Shown here: positions 1-7,613 of the stretch, piece by piece
How the letters are laid out: each line of letters starts with the position of its first letter
How positions within the stretch are numbered: the stretch's first letter is position 1
Assembly (NCBI GenBank): GCA_030843315.1
Contig: JAUUPT010000088.1
Span: forward strand, 1 to 13,994
Direction: 5' to 3'
Length of the DNA stretch: 13,994 nucleotides
DNA from: Bacteroidaceae bacterium
Lineage (GTDB): Bacteria; Bacteroidota; Bacteroidia; Bacteroidales; Bacteroidaceae
Made by a program: the position numbers and the translations under genes
Notes under the pieces: model-generated
Told to the model about the DNA's origin: nothing
The model's input: the letters and a program-made list of their open reading frames with translations, nothing else
The model's database searches: none

Positions 1-992
1 TACATAGCTTCTACAAGGAAGCTGCTCCGGCACAGAAGCTTGCCGCTTCTAAGGATGAAGGTACAAAGATAGTGTTCTCCGGGCCTGACTTCAAGGCTAC
101 ATTTGATAAGCAAAGCGGTTTGCTCGAATCTTATATGTATCAGAAGACTGAATACATTCAGGATGGACAAGGTCCCCGCCCCTTCTTCTGGCGTGCACCG
201 ACGGATAATGACTACGGAGCACAACTTCCCGTCCGACTCAAAGCATGGAAAGAAGCCAGCTACCAGGATCTGAAAGCCGAAAGCCTTGATGTGTCCAAAG
301 GTATTGATTCTACCACAGTGAAGGTGGCCTACCGTTTCCCGCAGACGGATGCACGCTGGGATATCACGTATAAGATATACGCCAGTGGCATTATCAAAGT
401 CAACAACCGGTTTGTGGCGGAAGGTAACCAGACACCGATGATACCGCGCGTAGGCTTGCGGATGCAACTGTCCGATGCCTTGACAACACTGACTTACTAT
501 GGCCGCGGACCGAAAGAGAATTACTCTGACCGTCGCACTTCACAGTTCGTCGGAGAGTATTCCACCCCCATCAAGGATATGTACGAACCGTATGTACGTC
601 CGCAGGAAAACAATCATCGCACGGATATCTACTGGTGTGCACTCACCCGTAAGTCTCAGGAAGGATTGCTGTTCGTTGCCGACAAAACCTTCGAACTGAA
701 TGCCTCCAACTATCCTCTGGAAAGCTTGGATAGCGGCGATACGATAGACAACGGCGCTCCGCGTACCGATAAAACCAACCATCGCCACCTCACAGATCCG
801 CGACCGGAAAAGCTGGTGGACCTGTTCATCGACTACCGCATGATGGGCGTAGGAGGAGATAACAGTTGGGGAGCGACCGCGCACGAACCATACCAGATTC
901 ATCCGGGTAAGGATAATGCCATTGAGTATGGCTTCTCCATCGTTCCGTTCGATAAAAAGGAGAATTATAAAAGATTAATTCGGGAATATTGA
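1..992 (+). CDS. GH2 beta-galactosidase, C-terminal part (5' end outside window)
   Basis: The reading frame is open from the left edge (codons in phase with position 3) to TGA at 990-992, so about 330 C-terminal residues of a larger protein are visible. The segment matches the C-terminal beta-sandwich (Bgal_small_N, domain 5) of LacZ-type glycoside hydrolase family 2 enzymes. Landmarks are FFWRAPTDNDYG near the start, YYGRGPKENYSDR in the middle, then DMYEPYVRPQENNHR, and GGDNSWG near the end. The last corresponds to the LacZ segment GGDDSW, whose Trp lines the galactose site. The catalytic glutamates lie upstream of the window. Bacteroides GH2 enzymes usually act in the periplasm on beta-galactosides released from dietary or host glycans; the exact substrate cannot be read here. 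A GTG at 72 is an internal codon, not a start. A strong terminator follows the stop. Confidence 0.93.
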   Translation, partial: HSFYKEAAPAQKLAASKDEGTKIVFSGPDFKATFDKQSGLLESYMYQKTEYIQDGQGPRPFFWRAPTDNDYGAQLPVRLKAWKEASYQDLKAESLDVSKGIDSTTVKVAYRFPQTDARWDITYKIYASGIIKVNNRFVAEGNQTPMIPRVGLRMQLSDALTTLTYYGRGPKENYSDRRTSQFVGEYSTPIKDMYEPYVRPQENNHRTDIYWCALTRKSQEGLLFVADKTFELNASNYPLESLDSGDTIDNGAPRTDKTNHRHLTDPRPEKLVDLFIDYRMMGVGGDNSWGATAHEPYQIHPGKDNAIEYGFSIVPFDKKENYKRLIREY

Positions 993-1023
993 ATTTTAAC
1001 CCCTTCGGATTAAGCATTTATAA

Positions 1024-1056
1024 AAAGGATGTAGTAAATTTGCTGCATCCTTTTTT
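1024..1056 (+). terminator. Rho-independent terminator after the beta-galactosidase gene
   Basis: An 11-bp stem AAAGGATGTAG / CTGCATCCTTT (one G-T wobble) encloses an 8-nt loop and runs directly into TTTTTT at 1051-1056. It lies about 30 nt after the stop codon. The left arm is preceded by A residues, so some bidirectional activity is possible. Confidence 0.88.
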
Positions 1057-1142
1057 ACGTTTTAAGACAGATGAGAACTACTATCTGACTGAAACCGATA
1101 GGAGTAACCGTATAACAAGAATAATAATCAAAAGAGAAAACA

Positions 1143-1931
1143 ATGAAAGTAATGACTAAAATTATGCTTAGCGCTCTTTGTGCCGCAGCTATGGTAACTT
1201 CCGCTTCAGCGCAAGGAGGAAAAGATGTACTGAGCAATGGAATAAAGTATTTGGATGTACCCTATGTAGCACACACCTTGGAAGCTGACGGTCCCGAAGA
1301 ACTCGTTATCAACTGCGACGAAGTAGATTGCACAACCCTTATAGAATATGTATTGGCAGAATCGCTCACCCCGAAGCTGGAAGACGGCGATATCTCGGAA
1401 AGCGTCTTTGCCGATAAGTTGCAAGGCATCCGCTACCGCGACGGTAAGATAGACGGCTATACTTCCCGCCTGCACTACATTGCCGACTGGATAAACAACG
1501 GTGTGCGCAACGGCTTCCTCGAAGATATAACGGGAAACATGAGCGCTGACACAGAGAAGCTGTCCCTAAATTATATGTCTTCTCACCCCGAACAGTACAA
1601 GCAACTGGCTAACTCCAAGGAGAACGTTGCCAAGATGAAAGAAATAGAACAATCATTGTCCGGCCGTACCGTGCACTATCTGCCCAAGGCAAAGCTCACT
1701 GATGCCGGACTGCCGTGGATTAAAGACGGTGACATCATTGCCATAACGACCAATACTCCCGGACTGGATGTGGCTCACATGGGCATCGCTTTCTATGCTG
1801 ATGATAAGTTGACGCTGCTGCATGCTTCTTCTAAAGAAAAGAAGGTGGTGGTTTCTAAAGTAACCCTGTCGCAGATGCTGAAGGACAACAACAAGTGGAC
1901 GGGAATCCGTGTACTGAGAATGAAGAAGTAA
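1143..1931 (+). CDS. Secreted DUF1460 family (NlpC/P60-fold) N-acetylmuramoyl-L-alanine amidase-like protein
   Basis: The 262-residue product begins with a Sec signal peptide (MKVMTKIMLSALCAAAMVTS, likely cleavage after ASA at residue 23), so it should be periplasmic or outer-membrane facing. The body matches the Bacteroidetes DUF1460 family (Pfam PF07313), a divergent NlpC/P60-type papain fold. The candidate nucleophile is Cys63 in VDCTTLIEY. His212 in AHMGIAFY is the likely catalytic His, and His227 in LLHASS the likely third polar residue. The family hallmark SRLHYIADWI lies at 108-117. Characterised members are N-acetylmuramoyl-L-alanine amidases, releasing stem peptide from muramic acid; a role in peptidoglycan turnover or recycling is inferred. 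The start is supported by the A-rich AAAAGAGAAAACA just before ATG and by the signal peptide. It stands alone on the + strand, converging on the MarR gene. No clear TAnnTTTG promoter is visible in 1057-1142. Confidence 0.87.
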   Translation: MKVMTKIMLSALCAAAMVTSASAQGGKDVLSNGIKYLDVPYVAHTLEADGPEELVINCDEVDCTTLIEYVLAESLTPKLEDGDISESVFADKLQGIRYRDGKIDGYTSRLHYIADWINNGVRNGFLEDITGNMSADTEKLSLNYMSSHPEQYKQLANSKENVAKMKEIEQSLSGRTVHYLPKAKLTDAGLPWIKDGDIIAITTNTPGLDVAHMGIAFYADDKLTLLHASSKEKKVVVSKVTLSQMLKDNNKWTGIRVLRMKK

Positions 1932-1952
1932 ACCGGAGAATAGCATAACCGG

Positions 1953-1971
1953 GAGAATTCTGTTGATTCTC
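1953..1971 (+). terminator. Small hairpin upstream of the main amidase terminator
   Basis: A perfect 6-bp inverted repeat GAGAAT / ATTCTC has a 7-nt loop. It sits six bases before the larger 14-bp hairpin in the 3' UTR of the amidase gene. It has no T-tract of its own and is best seen as an accessory stem of the termination region. Confidence 0.35.
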
Positions 1972-1976
1972 TATAT

Positions 1977-2013
1977 AAGTAGTGAGCCTCATACGAGGCT
2001 CACTACTTGTTTT
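1977..2013 (+). terminator. Shared terminator of converging amidase and marR genes
   Basis: A perfect 14-bp stem AAGTAGTGAGCCTC / GAGGCTCACTACTT has the 4-nt loop ATAC and is followed on the + strand by GTTTT. It terminates the amidase transcript. On the minus strand it covers the final codons of the MarR gene, whose TGA stop (1991-1989) starts in the loop. It has no good U-tract in that direction, so termination of the marR operon here is less certain. Confidence 0.8.
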
Positions 2014-2345
2014 AACAGACCGGACAACTCAAAGGTTTCATTCTTTATATCGGTTATCCGGTTCTTTCCTTCCGCCGTCAAAGCAAAGCGCATCTGACGC
2101 TTGTCTTCCTTTCCGATCAGGCGGGTAATCATCTTCTTCTCTTCTACCGAGCGAATGACTTTGGAAGTATTGGAAGCCGACAGTCCCAATGCTTCGGCTA
2201 TTTCGCTGGAAGTGAGTTTTGGGCTATTGAACAAGGTGCACAACAACATTCCTTCGTTTAATGAAAGATCGTACTTCTGCATAAACTGCACCTCAAACTC
2301 GGCAATCGCCCGATAGACATCACGGATTTTGCATAAAGTCTCCAT
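1989..2345 (-). CDS. MarR-family winged-helix transcriptional regulator
   Basis: A 118-residue one-domain protein with a MarR layout: N-terminal dimerisation helix (residues 5-28), winged helix-turn-helix at about 44-72 (LTSSEIAEALGLSASNTSKV, recognition helix around SASNTSKVIRSVEEK), a wing at about 78-90 (GKEDKRQMRFALT), and a short C-terminal helix. It is slightly shorter than typical MarR proteins (about 140 aa). The start lies only 5 nt after the stop of the sulfur-transfer fusion gene, with no obvious Shine-Dalgarno, suggesting co-transcription and translational coupling. By context it probably senses a thiol, persulfide or oxidant and controls its own operon. Cys5 and Cys36 are candidate sensing residues, but this is inference. 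Its last codons form one arm of the convergent terminator. Confidence 0.85.
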   Translation of the reverse strand: METLCKIRDVYRAIAEFEVQFMQKYDLSLNEGMLLCTLFNSPKLTSSEIAEALGLSASNTSKVIRSVEEKKMITRLIGKEDKRQMRFALTAEGKNRITDIKNETFELSGLLKQVVSLV

Positions 2346-2350
2346 ATCGT

Positions 2351-4795
2351 TTAAATAAAAAGGTTTACATTTGACTTGTCTGCACGCTCCATATAGGTGG
2401 CTACTCCACCTATGGTGACATCGGCAAGCAGTTCTTCGCGATGAATGCCCATCATATCCATAGACATCTGGCAGGCAATAAACTCTACGCCCTGTGCCAA
2501 CGCCTGCGAACGCAGGGATTCCAAAGAATCCACTCCTTTACGTTTCATCAGGAAGCGCATCATACGGCTGCCCATACCGAACATATTCATCTGCGACAGT
2601 TTCAGTTTCATGGAGTCGGATGGCAGCATCATGCCAAACATTCTTCCGAAGAAGTCTTTCTTCACCCGGGGTTTCTGCACTTTCTTCAGAACATTCAGCC
2701 CCCAGAAGGTGAAGAAGATGGATACTTTCTGCCCGGTTGCTGCCGCGCCATTGGCAAGGATAAAGGTAGCCAGAGCTTTGTCCAGGTCGTCACTGAATAG
2801 AATCAGGGTCTTTCCCCTACCCCCGCCCGAATGGTCGGCAGAAGGACAGGCACAGGCGGGATCACCTTTCTCTATCACTACCGTGTAGCGACCTTTCTCT
2901 TCATGCTTCTCAATCAGTTTATTGCCCGTAGTGTCGCACCAGGCAGAGGCATCGCGGGCAAAGCCGGCATCGGTTGCAACAATCTCCACCCGCTCGCCGG
3001 CAGCAATGCTGTCCATTGCTTTCTTAACCTGCATGATAGGTCCGGGGCATTGCAACCCACAAGCATTGACCTTCAACGGCGCTTTTTTCGGAACAGAAAC
3101 GAAAGGCGCTTCTGCTTTCGCCGAAGGCGCTTCACCCGAGGGACGAGGTAACGGAGCTGTCGCAGTAGAATAAGTTTTGTAGCCGCCTATCAGGTTGCGC
3201 ACATTCCGATAGCCACGTCCCATCAGGACACGTTGAGCCAGATAACCGCGCAGCCCTACGGCACAGAACAGCACAACAGGCTTGTCCGTCGGGATTTCGG
3301 CAAGATGTTCGCGCATTTCATCCAGCGGGATATTGATAGCACCCGGGATAGTACCGAAAGAGAATTCTTCGGGCGTGCGGGTATCAATCAGCATCACGTT
3401 CTCTTTTTGCTCAGCCAGTTCGCGCCAGGAGATAGCGGGCATGGCACCGCTGATAATGTTGGAAGCTACATATCCGGCAATGGCGATAGGGTCTTTGGCC
3501 GATGAAAAAGGTGGTGCATAGGCGTGCTCCGTTTCCATGAGGTCGTATATAGTACCGCCGTGCTTGATGAGTCCGGCTATCTGGTCGATGCGTTTGTCCA
3601 CTCCCTCATAGCCTACACATTGTGCTCCGTAGAGCTTACCGGTCTTTGGGTGGAACGTCAGTTTCAAGGTCAGAGGCAATGCATCGGGATAATAACCGGC
3701 GTGCGAGGCAGAGTGAGTGACTGAGCTTTGATACTCCATGCCCCACTGCTTCAGGCGCTTGGCGGCGAGTCCCGTAGAAGCTACGGTCATATCGAAAACC
3801 TTAGCGATGGAAGTGCCGATGGCTCCTTCGTAAGAAACGGTATTACCGAACACCATATTATCGGCAACGATACGTCCCTGCCGGTTGGCGGGATTAGCCA
3901 AGTAATTGAGCCAGGGCTTTCCTGTCAAAGGATGGGGATATTCGATGGCATCGCCCACGGCATAGATGTCTTTCTCGGAAGTTTCCAGGTGTTCGTCTAC
4001 CCAGATGCCGCCCGTTTCGCCCAGCTTCAGGCCGGCTTGTTGTGCCAATGTCGTGGCAGGACGTACACCGATAGATAGCAATACCATATCGGCAGGAATG
4101 GTTTTGCCGCTTTTCAGGAAAACGGTAAGCCCCTGGTCTGTACGCTGAAAGTGTGTAACTCCTTCTTCCAGATACAGAGATACCCCTTTGTGCAACAAGT
4201 GCTGGTGGATGTGCGTAGCCATGGAGAAGTCGATGGGAGCCATAACCTGATTACCCATTTCGACTACGGAAACAGACACTCCGGCATGATGCAGGTTCTC
4301 CGCCATTTCGAGCCCGATGAAACCGGCGCCTACAACAACGGCACGCTTCACGTGCTTGTCGGTGATATAGGCTTTGATGTGATCGGTATCCTCGACATTG
4401 CGCAAGGTGAAGATGCCTTCAGAATGAATACCTTCCAAAGGTGGCTTCACGGGATTGGCTCCCGGAGACAAGAGAAGCTTGTCATAGCTTTCTTCGTATT
4501 CCCGTCCCCCGGCATTGCGTATGGTGATGGTTTTGGTCTGGGGATGGATGGCAAGTACCTCGTTCTGTACCCGTACCTCAATACGGAAACGCTTGCCGAA
4601 GGATTCGGGGGTCTGCACCAACAGCTTTTCACGTTCTGCAATAACACCACCTATATAATAAGGTAGACCACAGTTGGCATACGAGATATGAGGACCTTTC
4701 TCCAGCAGAAGGATATCAGCCGTCTCATCCACTCTTCTCAATCGGGCGGCTGCCGTGGCTCCACCTGCTACACCGCCAATAATTACATATTTCAT
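2351..4795 (-). CDS. Four-domain sulfur-transfer fusion: CoA-disulfide/persulfide reductase, rhodanese, TusA and DsrE2
   Basis: The 814-residue cytoplasmic protein joins four sulfur-handling modules. Residues 1-450 are an FAD/NAD(P)H-dependent class III pyridine nucleotide-disulfide oxidoreductase of the CoA-disulfide reductase type. They show the FAD fold MKYVIIGGVAGG, the single redox Cys42 in SYANCGLPYYIGG, the NAD(P)H fold VVVGAGFIGLE (153-163), FAD-binding YAVGDA (278-283), and Tyr426 in HAYAPPFSSAKDP. Residues 455-545 are a rhodanese with Cys511 in CAVGLRG. Residues 574-644 are TusA-like, with Cys583 (and Cys579) in CGLQCPGP. After a short linker with Cys648 and Cys650 comes a DsrE2-like domain (662-814) with Cys775 in IACQMSMDMMG. 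Sulfur could pass between domains as bound persulfide; reduction of CoA-disulfide, CoA-persulfide or polysulfide is the likely chemistry. It is first in an operon with marR. I see no consensus promoter upstream, only an imperfect TATTTTG. Confidence 0.92.
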   Translation of the reverse strand: MKYVIIGGVAGGATAAARLRRVDETADILLLEKGPHISYANCGLPYYIGGVIAEREKLLVQTPESFGKRFRIEVRVQNEVLAIHPQTKTITIRNAGGREYEESYDKLLLSPGANPVKPPLEGIHSEGIFTLRNVEDTDHIKAYITDKHVKRAVVVGAGFIGLEMAENLHHAGVSVSVVEMGNQVMAPIDFSMATHIHQHLLHKGVSLYLEEGVTHFQRTDQGLTVFLKSGKTIPADMVLLSIGVRPATTLAQQAGLKLGETGGIWVDEHLETSEKDIYAVGDAIEYPHPLTGKPWLNYLANPANRQGRIVADNMVFGNTVSYEGAIGTSIAKVFDMTVASTGLAAKRLKQWGMEYQSSVTHSASHAGYYPDALPLTLKLTFHPKTGKLYGAQCVGYEGVDKRIDQIAGLIKHGGTIYDLMETEHAYAPPFSSAKDPIAIAGYVASNIISGAMPAISWRELAEQKENVMLIDTRTPEEFSFGTIPGAINIPLDEMREHLAEIPTDKPVVLFCAVGLRGYLAQRVLMGRGYRNVRNLIGGYKTYSTATAPLPRPSGEAPSAKAEAPFVSVPKKAPLKVNACGLQCPGPIMQVKKAMDSIAAGERVEIVATDAGFARDASAWCDTTGNKLIEKHEEKGRYTVVIEKGDPACACPSADHSGGGRGKTLILFSDDLDKALATFILANGAAATGQKVSIFFTFWGLNVLKKVQKPRVKKDFFGRMFGMMLPSDSMKLKLSQMNMFGMGSRMMRFLMKRKGVDSLESLRSQALAQGVEFIACQMSMDMMGIHREELLADVTIGGVATYMERADKSNVNLFI

Positions 4796-4915
4796 CTTCT
4801 TTGCTTTTACGTTTGACGATACAAAGAAAAGAATTATTTCTCAAACAAAATAGTTTCCACAGGAAAATAATGTTAACCGACTTATTATTAGCAACAATAG
4901 CCACTAATAAGAAAC

Positions 4916-4956
4916 GGATTACCACAGATATTAATAAGAATAATCTGTGATAATCC
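4916..4956 (-). terminator. Probable terminator after the C11 protease gene
   Basis: A long imperfect hairpin has arms GGATTACCACAGAT and ATCTGTGATAATCC (14 bp with one wobble) and a 13-nt A/T loop. It lies about 30 nt past the protease stop. On the minus strand it is followed by the moderately T-rich GTTTCTTATT. The remainder of 4796-4984 shows no ORF or other structure. Confidence 0.55.
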
Positions 4957-4984
4957 ATTCAGTATGTGAGTATCGGAAGATGCT

Positions 4985-6205
4985 TTACCAGCCAAGCTTA
5001 GAGAGACCGGCAGCCTTATACCACGCAGTGGAACGATAGGCAGTATTAGCAGCCTCCCTATCATCAGATGGTATATAATGAGAGACACCGCAAGTTTCAT
5101 CTTCCGGAATAGGGAATAATTCTTGAGCCCCACCCGTAAAATTCTTAGGAGTAGTCTTCCAATAGACAATGGCATTATTAGCAGCAGCATTCCATTCATC
5201 CATATCAACTAATAAATACTGCATCAATTGTCTCAAATCGTAATATCCTGTATAATCATAATCAGGAGAATATCCTTTAGTCTTATTATAGTCAAATACA
5301 TTATTCTGAAGCACACTGTAGCTTGGCGAAGGAGAAGATAAGAGCTGGTTTGTAGCAACTGCCAACTCATCCAAAGCATCACACTTCACCACAGCCACAG
5401 AGACACCTCCCGTCCAATATTCATCCTTCACCGGGATTGACTCATTATAAAGTGCTGCATAAGGCTCATAATACGCTTTACCAATTTCCACTCCAACATT
5501 TTTGGTCGCAAACATAGCAGGCACAACCTTATCGTATGGGGCACCCGGACCGGGTATTTCCGTAGGAGAGCCGATGATGTAATCTGCATATTCGCGTAAT
5601 TCATAAGCCACCTCTATAGTCTGTCCGAAGCAAGCATCAAACAGAATAAATTCCAAGTGAGGTGTATTCTTAAAGACAGAAACCATATCCGTGATATTCA
5701 AATAATGCGTACCGTCTGTCACATCCTGCCCTATCCAGCGGGAAGAGGGTTTCTCTACCGGAGGCAGCGGATTAGGAATCCATCCGTTACCATGCGACCA
5801 AACGACCAGTCCATAGCTGTCAGCAGGATATTCTGAGAAAGCGCGGTTCATTGCTTCCTGCATCACCGAGGCATCCGTCGAAACCTGCTCCTCATACTCC
5901 TTGACCACTTCTTTCACAACTTCCCCTTTCTTGTTCTTATAGATATGATAAAGCCTTGGAGCAGAACCCCTCTCATCTATATAGACTAATAAGTTGCAAG
6001 TGTTTCCGTCAACAGCCGCCATTCCTTCCATCATCTCGTTTACATCAGTAGATGCAAAGGAACTCAATGTATTATCCGCCATGATATAAGCCAACACCGT
6101 ACGAGTATCTCCCTCGCTTGGCGGTTTCGGTTTATCTTTATCGCATGACGACAGAAGCAGCGCCATTCCTAATAATAAAAAGGTATATATCTTATGTAGT
6201 CTCAT
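4985..6205 (-). CDS. Clostripain-like (peptidase family C11) cysteine protease lipoprotein
   Basis: The 406-residue product has a lipoprotein signal (MRLHKIYTFLLLGMALLLSSC; lipidated Cys21), followed by a charged linker, KDKPKPPSEGD. The catalytic domain matches clan CD family C11. It contains LAYIMADNTLSS near the first strand, the catalytic His138 in VVWSHGNGW and the nucleophile Cys192 in FILFDACFGQ, then the downstream GSPTEIPGPGAPYD segment. Relatives such as clostripain, PmC11 of Parabacteroides and fragipain of B. fragilis cut after Arg or Lys and can self-process; the substrate here is unknown. It begins 9 nt after the stop of the small exported protein gene, so the two form an operon. 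Lipid anchoring in the periplasm or at the cell surface is expected. An acidic S1 pocket residue cannot be assigned by eye. Confidence 0.9.
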   Translation of the reverse strand: MRLHKIYTFLLLGMALLLSSCDKDKPKPPSEGDTRTVLAYIMADNTLSSFASTDVNEMMEGMAAVDGNTCNLLVYIDERGSAPRLYHIYKNKKGEVVKEVVKEYEEQVSTDASVMQEAMNRAFSEYPADSYGLVVWSHGNGWIPNPLPPVEKPSSRWIGQDVTDGTHYLNITDMVSVFKNTPHLEFILFDACFGQTIEVAYELREYADYIIGSPTEIPGPGAPYDKVVPAMFATKNVGVEIGKAYYEPYAALYNESIPVKDEYWTGGVSVAVVKCDALDELAVATNQLLSSPSPSYSVLQNNVFDYNKTKGYSPDYDYTGYYDLRQLMQYLLVDMDEWNAAANNAIVYWKTTPKNFTGGAQELFPIPEDETCGVSHYIPSDDREAANTAYRSTAWYKAAGLSKLGW

Positions 6206-6214
6206 ACGCTAAAT

Positions 6215-6613
6215 TTATTCCTGCGGTTTCTTAAAAGTAAAAACAGCCGGCACTATCGCCTCCAGCACTATTCCTTTGTTCTTGCGGTATTTCCCTTTTA
6301 TCTTCGTAGCCTCCTTTTCCAGCTTGGCTCTGTTCTCGGAGAAATAAATCATGCACGTATAGTCGGGCTTGTTCATATCATATTCCAAATGATTCTTCAG
6401 CTGGTAGGTATATAAATCGCGCTTGGGCAGAAAACCGTTTTTGTCCAGTTCTACGCTGTCCAGCACTTGTACTTCGGTATAATATACTGTTGAATCATTG
6501 AAGGAGGCAGCCACCCCGAAAGCATATACCGCCTTCTCCTTATCTTTGTGAGTAAATGCCGAGCACAAAACAAACGCCAGTGTTACGACAAAAAGTATAC
6601 GAACGTATTTCAT
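6215..6613 (-). CDS. Small exported protein of unknown function
   Basis: This 132-residue protein is not a family I can name. The N-terminus is a clear Sec signal peptide (MKYVRILFVVTLAFVLCSAF; cleavage probably after CSA near residue 19). The mature part is about 110 residues, lysine-rich, with alternating hydrophobic strands (AVYAFGVAASFND, TVYYTEVQVLDSVEL) and a charged helix (NRAKLEKEATKIKGKYRKNK). It has no catalytic motif. It ends 9 nt before the C11 protease start and is preceded by a TAnnTTTG element, so it is the first gene of that operon. It could be an accessory, chaperone or inhibitor of the protease, but that rests only on position. Confidence 0.78.
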   Translation of the reverse strand: MKYVRILFVVTLAFVLCSAFTHKDKEKAVYAFGVAASFNDSTVYYTEVQVLDSVELDKNGFLPKRDLYTYQLKNHLEYDMNKPDYTCMIYFSENRAKLEKEATKIKGKYRKNKGIVLEAIVPAVFTFKKPQE

Positions 6614-6645
6614 ATCAATTAATGTGTTAATGTGACAAATCGCGA

Positions 6646-6653
6646 CAAAGATA
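6646..6653 (-). promoter_or_regulatory. Bacteroides -7 promoter element for the small-protein/C11 operon
   Basis: The minus strand reads TATCTTTG, a full match to the Bacteroides -7 consensus TAnnTTTG. It sits 32 nt before the ATG, giving a 5' leader of roughly 25 nt. No TTTG is present at the -33 position, which instead falls inside the sigma-factor terminator stem. Confidence 0.55.
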
Positions 6654-6655
6654 AC

Positions 6656-6693
6656 AAAAAAACCGGCTATCTATAATAGACAGACCGGTTTTT
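6656..6693 (-). terminator. Rho-independent terminator of the sigma factor gene
   Basis: The arms AAAAACCGG / CCGGTTTTT extend inward with CTATCTA / TAGACAG (one mismatch and one bulged A) around the loop TAA. On the minus strand the stem runs into TTTTTTTG. It lies about 37 nt after the sigma factor stop and directly upstream of the next promoter. Confidence 0.85.
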
Positions 6694-6729
6694 AATACCT
6701 TCTATTTGTCGGAAACTGATATTTCTTAT

Positions 6730-7590
6730 TTATCCTAAATAAGATTTGAGCAATTTACTACGATTACTTTGTCTTAATCTTCTGATTGCTTTTTCCTTAA
6801 TCTGGCGTACACGTTCACGGGTCAAACCGAATTTGTCGCCGATTTCTTCTAATGTCATTTCTTGTTGTCCGATACCGAAAAACATCTGTATGATTTCTTT
6901 TTCCCTATCGGTTAACGTAGAAAGTGCCCTATCAATTTCCCTCGCAAGAGACTCGTTCACTAAAGAGCGATCCGCCATGGGAGAGTCGTCGTTGACCAGC
7001 ACATCGAGCAAGCTGTTGTCTTCTCCTTCTACGAAAGGTGCGTCCACCGAAATGTGGCGGCCCGAAACCTTCAACGTATCAGAGATCTTATCAACAGGGA
7101 TTTCCAGTTCATCGGCAAGTTCTTCGGGAGACGGACGGCGTTCGTTTTCCTGCTCGAACTTAGAGAAGGCTTTGCTGATTTTATTCAGCGAACCTACTTG
7201 GTTCAACGGCAGGCGCACGATGCGCGACTGTTCTGCCAAAGCTTGCAAAATAGACTGACGTATCCACCATACTGCGTAACTGATAAACTTGAAACCACGT
7301 GTTTCATCGAATTTCTCGGCAGCCTTAATCAGTCCTAAATTACCCTCGTTAATCAAGTCGGGCAAACTCAAACCTTGGTTCTGGTACTGTTTGGCTACAG
7401 AAACAACGAAACGCAGATTGGCACGTGTCAGCTTTTCAAGCGCGATACGGTCACCCTTGCGGATGCGCTGAGCGAGTTCTACCTCTTCTTCGACAGTAAT
7501 GAGATCTTCGCGACCGATTTCCTGCAAATACTTATCAAGAGAAGCGCTCTCTCTGTTAGTGATACTTTTTGTGATTTTTAATTGTCTCAT
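6730..7590 (-). CDS. rpoD: Primary RNA polymerase sigma factor (RpoD/SigA type, Bacteroidetes form)
   Basis: The 286-residue product is the short housekeeping sigma factor of Bacteroides, which lacks the long acidic N-terminus of E. coli RpoD. In order, it shows region 1.2 (SLDKYLQEIGREDLIT), region 2 (LTRANLRFVVSVAKQYQNQG, DLINEGNLGLIKAAEKFD, then FISYAVWWIRQSI), region 3 (RIVRLPLNQVGSLNKI), and region 4 with the helix-turn-helix MTLEEIGDKFGLTRERVRQI. It directs RNA polymerase to TAnnTTTG-type promoters. An in-frame ATG at 7665 would add 25 residues (MKKLAGDYCNKINC...). I chose 7590 because family members begin MRQLKITKSI and because the promoter elements lie inside that extension. The gene is monocistronic, with its own promoter and terminator. 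Confidence 0.96.
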   Translation of the reverse strand: MRQLKITKSITNRESASLDKYLQEIGREDLITVEEEVELAQRIRKGDRIALEKLTRANLRFVVSVAKQYQNQGLSLPDLINEGNLGLIKAAEKFDETRGFKFISYAVWWIRQSILQALAEQSRIVRLPLNQVGSLNKISKAFSKFEQENERRPSPEELADELEIPVDKISDTLKVSGRHISVDAPFVEGEDNSLLDVLVNDDSPMADRSLVNESLAREIDRALSTLTDREKEIIQMFFGIGQQEMTLEEIGDKFGLTRERVRQIKEKAIRRLRQSNRSKLLKSYLG

Positions 7591-7613
7591 TCTTCTAAAA
7601 CAGATTTGGGTTG

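Noticed and set aside
1057..1142. Riboswitch or structured leader before the amidase gene
   Set aside because: Only a weak CTATC/GATAG pairing is visible in about 85 nt; no known aptamer motif.
4151..4666. 171-codon + strand open frame inside the sulfur-transfer fusion gene
   Set aside because: Lies wholly opposite the FAD/NAD(P)H domains; no independent evidence.
4796..4860. Promoter for the sulfur-transfer operon (TATTTTG on the minus strand)
   Set aside because: It is one base short of the TAnnTTTG spacing and has no -33 partner, so it is not listed as a feature.
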